Below, piece by piece: positions 9,585 through 64,000 of a stretch of 64,000 bases of DNA (position 1 is its first letter; each line of letters opens with the position of its first letter). The stretch spans positions 1,798,001-1,862,000 of the forward strand of contig JADLSH010000193.1 of assembly GCA_016169945.1 (NCBI GenBank), given 5' to 3'. Source of the stretch: Trachythela sp. YZ-2020 (Eukaryota > Cnidaria > Anthozoa > Malacalcyonacea > Clavulariidae). The translations under genes and the position numbers were made by a program. The notes under the pieces were generated by a model, which saw nothing but the letters and a program-made list of their open reading frames with translations, was not told the DNA's origin and searched no databases.

Positions 9585-10614
9585 TACAAGATGGTAATAT
9601 TCGGAGTATTATTTCTTATATTTCCTTAAATTGTCGCATGCTGGTAAAGAATTTAAACCCATTCTGGCTAGAATTAACCATGGTATTTTTAGCACGAGTG
9701 TTCTATAGCTTTAACTAGTGCATACATTATATAGTTTGTATACAGCATTTAAAGATAAACTCATCGCGAAAATTGACGCAATTTATTGTCGTTATTCGTT
9801 AATAATTGTTTTGCTTTGTTGAATACACCACGGCAGTTTATATATTTTTTGGCAAAACAAAACAATTATACTATTTTTACCATGCAAACATAAAAGGAAC
9901 CAACAATGGTCGCCTATCACAATGTTATCGAGACAACGAAATATCTTCAAATCAGGAAATCATGGTAGCCATTAACTCCAAATAGAAATATTTCGAACGT
10001 TCGGTACTTTAAAAGTAATTTCAGCTTGGGCGTAATTGCTCTAATTTCTACGATAAAATCTTGAATGCTTGGTTCCAGTGTGGGTACCGCTAAAGCTTAT
10101 TTTCCTGATTTTGATATTGGGAGCGTCGAGTTCGAGGCAGCACTTTCCTTGCGACAGTAACTCCTAGTTCATTGAGTTTAGTAGCTGATGTAGCTACTGC
10201 CGTTCCCAGAAGAATCTGAGAACGAGGTTGTGAAAGCGGACGCAAGAAAACATGCAAAAGTGGACCAGTGCCACAGTTGTAGTGTTTATAAAAATTGATC
10301 CAATCAACAAGCTCATTCGTAACATGCCAGGCCACAGGCGGCCCAATTTCAGGGTGAATGATCAGGAGTTGCGGGTGTTTAACGGCTTTCATAAACAAAT
10401 TTTATACTCAACCAAAACTATTCTAAAAACATTCTTAAATTATAGTCAAATAACTACACTTTAAAAATTAAATATAGTTGACATGATAGTATGCCTTTGC
10501 ATTCTTTTAATTATTCCAGGAGCTCATTTAGAGCGGTTTATGCAACCTTTTCTGTGGCCTATATGTTGTGTTTCTGGATAAGTACGTCTATGATACACGG
10601 TAGCCATGTTCGTA
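9585..10614. other. Non-coding stretch
   Basis: A 102-codon minus-strand frame at 10090-10398 has no recognisable domain and shares a ~25-bp segment with 4838-4860, so it is read as repeat sequence. Nothing else is supported. Confidence 0.4.
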
Positions 10615-10637
10615 TTTATGGCCGTTTCTCTACTAGA

Positions 10638-10668
<31 letters not shown>

Positions 10669-10905
10669 AGCATTCGTCTGATACGTCTTCAGTAAAAACA
10701 TGGGCGCAAGACGACAGTTCTTCTTGAGAGACGCACAACCGATGGTAGTTCGTCTAGACGTATATAATGCGTCTTGTGCCCGCCTTTATACTGAACAAAG
10801 ATAGTTGATTCGTCTGGTTATTCGTCGGATTATTCGTCCCGTCCCGCCTTTGCACTGCACGAACGTCCAGACGGATAATTCGTATCTAGTATAAAGAGCA
10901 AAAAT
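10615..10905. mobile_element. Foldback element rich in CGTCTGGACG motifs
   Basis: GACGCATTATCCGTCTGGAC near 10640 pairs with GTCCAGACGGATAATTCGTA near 10870, and many CGTCTAGACG-like sub-repeats lie between. No coding sequence. Confidence 0.6.
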
Positions 10906-11389
10906 TCATCTTAAGCAAAAAAGGTCTATGAATCAATATCAAGCAATAATTAATTAACAAAATAATATTTATGATGTATATTTTTTGAAAATGTGAGGAC
11001 CATAGACAAGATGTTCTCAAACTAGAACATTACGAGATAGAATTAACTGTCGTCCAAAATCAGCTATCTTTGTGATCTGTTACTTCACATTTCGTTAGGG
11101 ATGGGACAGCAGAGAGTGGTCAACTTTAGAACTACATTTTCTCACTCTAATTACTGCAGGTTGACATGATAGTGCTTAGCGTTACCTATCCATTGACTGA
11201 AGTCATGTGGAGCATTGGTCGACCTCCTTGGTCTGAGCACGTACCACGTCGCTCGCATTATGCGACCGAATTTAAAGTTTCGGGTCGACCGAAATTTAAT
11301 TGTTTCAAACAATTGAATTCGACACATGCAAAATGCGACGTTTGAAACAGGCCTAACACACAAAACAAGCAGGGCATATTTTAAGGATT

Positions 11390-11745
11390 TCTAAGTGGGG
11401 GGCCATTTGTGAAAAAGGGCCCTTAATCTGAGTGCTGAAGGCGCGAGCCCTGTAGGGGTCCGGGGGAGTTCTTCCCCAGGAAAATTTTGAAATCTGGAGC
11501 ACTGAAATTGCCAATTCTGAATACTATAAGATTGAATATTTTACTTGTAATCCAATAGTATTTCAATGTTTTAACTAAAACTTTAAAAATGTCTAACTAT
11601 ATAAGCCATAAAAACAATATTTCGTTAAACACAGACAAATAATTTACTCTGTAAATGACCCAATGTATAAAGGGCCCAGGGAGTGGGGGGCCAATTTTGT
11701 GTGAGTGGGGGGCCATCAAGAGGGCCTGGGGGGCCACTTGGCATA
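11390..11745. repeat. G-rich dispersed repeat (GTGGGGGGCCA borders)
   Basis: Bounded by AGTGGGGGGCCATTTGTG at 11393 and repeated GTGGGGGGCCA units at 11680-11740. It contains the segment GAGCCCTGTAGGGGTCCGGG, which I recognise as part of a repeat common in marine invertebrate genomes. The superfamily is not known to me. Confidence 0.5.
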
Positions 11746-12391
11746 ACATATATATGTTAAAATATGCCTTGAAAACAAGGGATAACCGTAAATTGACCGG
11801 TTATCTTCAGGAAACGCCAGAGCTTTCAAATGGTTGAGACACTCCGTAATTTTTGTTTTTTAGGCGTGTTTCTCACTTCGATAATCAGAAGTTTCCTCGT
11901 TTCTTACACCACCGTACCATGAATGTAATTTTAATAAGAAATTTAACTTTTTATAGAAATATATAACTCGAGTAATGTACAAGAATAATAAATCTAAACC
12001 ATAGATAAACGAAAATATAAACTACGTACAAATAGTAAAATGAAACTGCATCAAGCAAAATTGTAAAATATTAACCTATGATAAAGTATTTGATAATGGC
12101 GTATTCGATAATGATTTCATCAAAATTGTTTTTTTTCTTTTCACCAAACTTTCGGACAGGTACAGAAACATGTATGGTGCATTTCAGTTCTCATGACCGT
12201 TTGCTGAGTATATAAACAGAATATTTTTGAATACTTTTTCATTTTTGATTAGATGGAACACATTACCAATCTATTATTATAGCGACGCCATTTTGATGTA
12301 TTATGGTCTATGAATCAAATAACATACTAAGACCTTAGAAATGTTATTTTGATTCAAATAGATACATTTTCAGAATATATCATGCTAATTA
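11746..12391. other. AT-rich stretch, nothing recognised
   Basis: No coding frame with motifs and no clear repeat structure. Confidence 0.4.
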
Positions 12392-12525
12392 AAGCCGTGT
12401 TTACACGCCAAGATCTGGCCTTGGCCAGGTTCTGGCTTTACTGATTGGCTGACTAGCGACCTATCCGGCAGTGTAAGCCAAATTAGGCCAAAGCCAGGTT
12501 TAGGCTTGAAGTGTAAACACGGTTT
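12392..12525. mobile_element. 134-bp MITE
   Basis: AAGCCGTGTTTACAC at the left end pairs with GTGTAAACACGGTTT at the right. GGCCAGGTT / AACCTGGC sub-repeats extend the pairing inward. Confidence 0.75.
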
Positions 12526-12907
12526 AAAACAGACAAACGTGGGAATAATAAATAATATCCAACAAAATCAATCACTTTACAAGCCCTCGTGGCTATAAGT
12601 GAAAAATAATGCAACGTGATTCCCATGAAATTGATATCCTATATTTTGTCGTTCTTATGAAGGAAGTGCTAAGGACAATAAAGAGACCGTATGCTATTGC
12701 ATGGTATCTTTATATACATGACACATAATTATGTAGCATTTTATCAAGGGCAACACCACAATACGTCATAATACAAGATGGCATCGCTATGAAATTTAGC
12801 TTATATGTGGTCATAATTGAAAGAAAACTAAAGACTATTAATAAATTAAAACAATAAACTACTTTATAAGAGAAGTTAACCAGCACTTCGAAGACGGGCT
12901 ACATCAT
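12526..12907 (-). other. Presumed POLA1 3' untranslated / downstream region
   Basis: AT-rich sequence directly after the POLA1 stop codon on the minus strand. No canonical AATAAA was found on that strand in the first ~100 bases, so the transcript end is not placed. Confidence 0.35.
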
Positions 12908-62812
<49,905 letters not shown>

Positions 62813-63730
62813 CTAAATAATGAAAACAAAGTTTATTATGATTACGATATATTTCTACCAATAAATCAAAAACTTTGCCGACTATATCTTGAAACAATTT
62901 AGTAGCTCGCCTCATTAATATTCAGAACTCAACATGTACAATCTACGCATGCTCAGTTAAGCTATAGATTGACCTAGCTTAGGAGTCACTTTTTGGCCGC
63001 AATTTCTGATCGTGTGATCACTCGTATGCACTGGTAAGGAGAGTTGACGAATTTTTAAGATTGGAATTGAGTTTAGGGACTGTTTAACACTGTTAGGGAC
63101 GTTATACTATATATCATAATAGATTTATTAAAGCGTGCTCCACGAACTATTTCATTGGATGGAATCTGTTCGAATAGTCGAAAATTTATACGAGTAGTCG
63201 TAAATACTGAAAAATATTGTTTAAAATATTAAGCCTTATTGCAGGATTTTAGCGGTTTTCTGTCACATTTTACCAGCAATAAAACGCAAACCTTTAATTG
63301 CAGTTTTGTGGGCAGGAATCTGAACAGGAATTTCATGGCTCAAGTATAATAAAACACGGGCAGGAGACGATCAATTAAGACTGAGTGAAAGCGCTTTGTA
63401 CTATGTTTATACTTAAGGCTGAGCGCTAAAATTAGCACGCGTCGCCTTGGCCCTTGTGTTCTTTCCAATTCTTAAAACTCTGGGATAATAGTTCTTTGTG
63501 ATTTGACTTGCTTGGAAGAAATCAATTGAGTTAAAAATAAAATTAAAACAAAATGTATAAATGGCCCCATTTTATTATGCCCCCCATGCATAATAATTAT
63601 TCCAATAAGTTTATGTTAATAGTGTTGAAAACATAAAGTTCTTGACGGTCAGTGAGTACATCTTGTAATATTATGCAATAAGTTAACTTTACAATGAACG
63701 TGATACACCTGCCCAGCTTACAGCTTACAA
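62813..63730. other. POLA1 intron, no further exon placed
   Basis: The next upstream POLA1 segment (expected to contain a conserved CWLE-like motif) was not found here. It probably lies beyond the right edge. Confidence 0.45.
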
Positions 63731-63737
63731 ATTATTC

Positions 63738-64000
63738 ATTAGGGGTGCACCGGATTTGGAATTTTCAAATCCGGCCGGAACCGGATTAACCGGATTTGGA
63801 CAAAAATTCCGGCCGGAATTCCCGGATTTGAGATAAACCGGTAATGGGGACAATTGGGGATAAATTGGGATAATTCAGTATTCAAAATGGCGGTTTATGT
63901 TTTTTAAATTATAAAAATCGAAGACAATGGCATGAAGTTTCTAAGGGTAAGGAATTTTTTCATTTATAAATAAAAATTATAACTATTTATTACTATTTAC
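63738..64000. mobile_element. Left end of a CCGGATTT-rich element running off the window
   Basis: AGGGGTGCACCGGATTTGGA resembles hAT-type MITE termini and is followed by many CCGGATTT / AAATCCGG words in both orientations. The right end is not in the window. Confidence 0.4.

Noticed and set aside
10090..10398. 102-codon minus-strand frame
   Set aside because: Shares a segment with the non-coding sequence at 4838-4860 and has no domain. Probably a dispersed repeat.
63291..63318. Possible next POLA1 exon (IPAHKTAIK) with acceptor TTCAG and donor GTTTGC
   Set aside because: The phase would fit, but the residues do not resemble the expected POLA1 segment.

Overview
The window is nuclear DNA from an intron-rich, AT-rich invertebrate animal. 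The evidence is a conserved animal gene split into 36 coding exons, with GT-AG introns of about 100 bases to 12.7 kb, and dense metazoan-type transposable elements (BEL/Pao, pogo/Tigger, a LINE with a restriction-like endonuclease, CR1/L2-like LINE 3' ends, a tRNA-derived SINE, many foldback MITEs). The mix, together with an expanded HECT-like gene family, recalls cnidarians or sponges, but the sequence alone does not fix the phylum.

The backbone is the catalytic subunit of DNA polymerase alpha (POLA1) on the minus strand, from 62,812 down to its stop codon at 12,908. Thirty-six exons were placed by hand. Their lengths sum to 2,834 nt and join in one frame of 943 codons plus stop, matching the last ~940 residues of the human protein. 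The N-terminal ~520 residues lie off the right edge or were not found.

The left 12.5 kb, downstream of POLA1, is accessory sequence. It holds a HECT-type E3 ligase pseudogene (702-1790, +), a frameshifted integrase-core transposase (2684-3814, -) next to a 20-bp minisatellite, remains of a small secreted acidic peptide family with a TATA-box promoter (4249-4439, with relatives at 5990-6240 and 9161-9230), and a 1.64-kb foldback element with ~450-bp arms that encodes a two-exon protein fragment (6464-8106).

The POLA1 introns hold most of the remaining content: a 3.16-kb pogo/Tigger element with a decayed transposase and a divergent intact HIRAN-like ORF (14512-17675); a field of long palindromes and a 740-bp direct duplication (19.3-26.3 kb); a 5'-truncated BEL/Pao retroelement (31819-36549); a complete three-exon EF-hand gene of 186 codons on the opposite strand (38665-42233); an apparently intact 973-codon LINE ORF (48555-51479); an 11-bp minisatellite (51989-52216); and a ~1.9-kb inverted repeat (57108-59024) starting about 60 bp from an exon.

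As a system, POLA1 is the only housekeeping gene seen. It would supply the polymerase of the alpha-primase complex. The EF-hand gene is a nested antisense calcium-sensor gene. Everything else is mobile or decayed. The observations most worth follow-up are the HIRAN-like partner ORF of the pogo element, the foldback element with its captured or transposon-encoded exons, and the secreted-peptide family.
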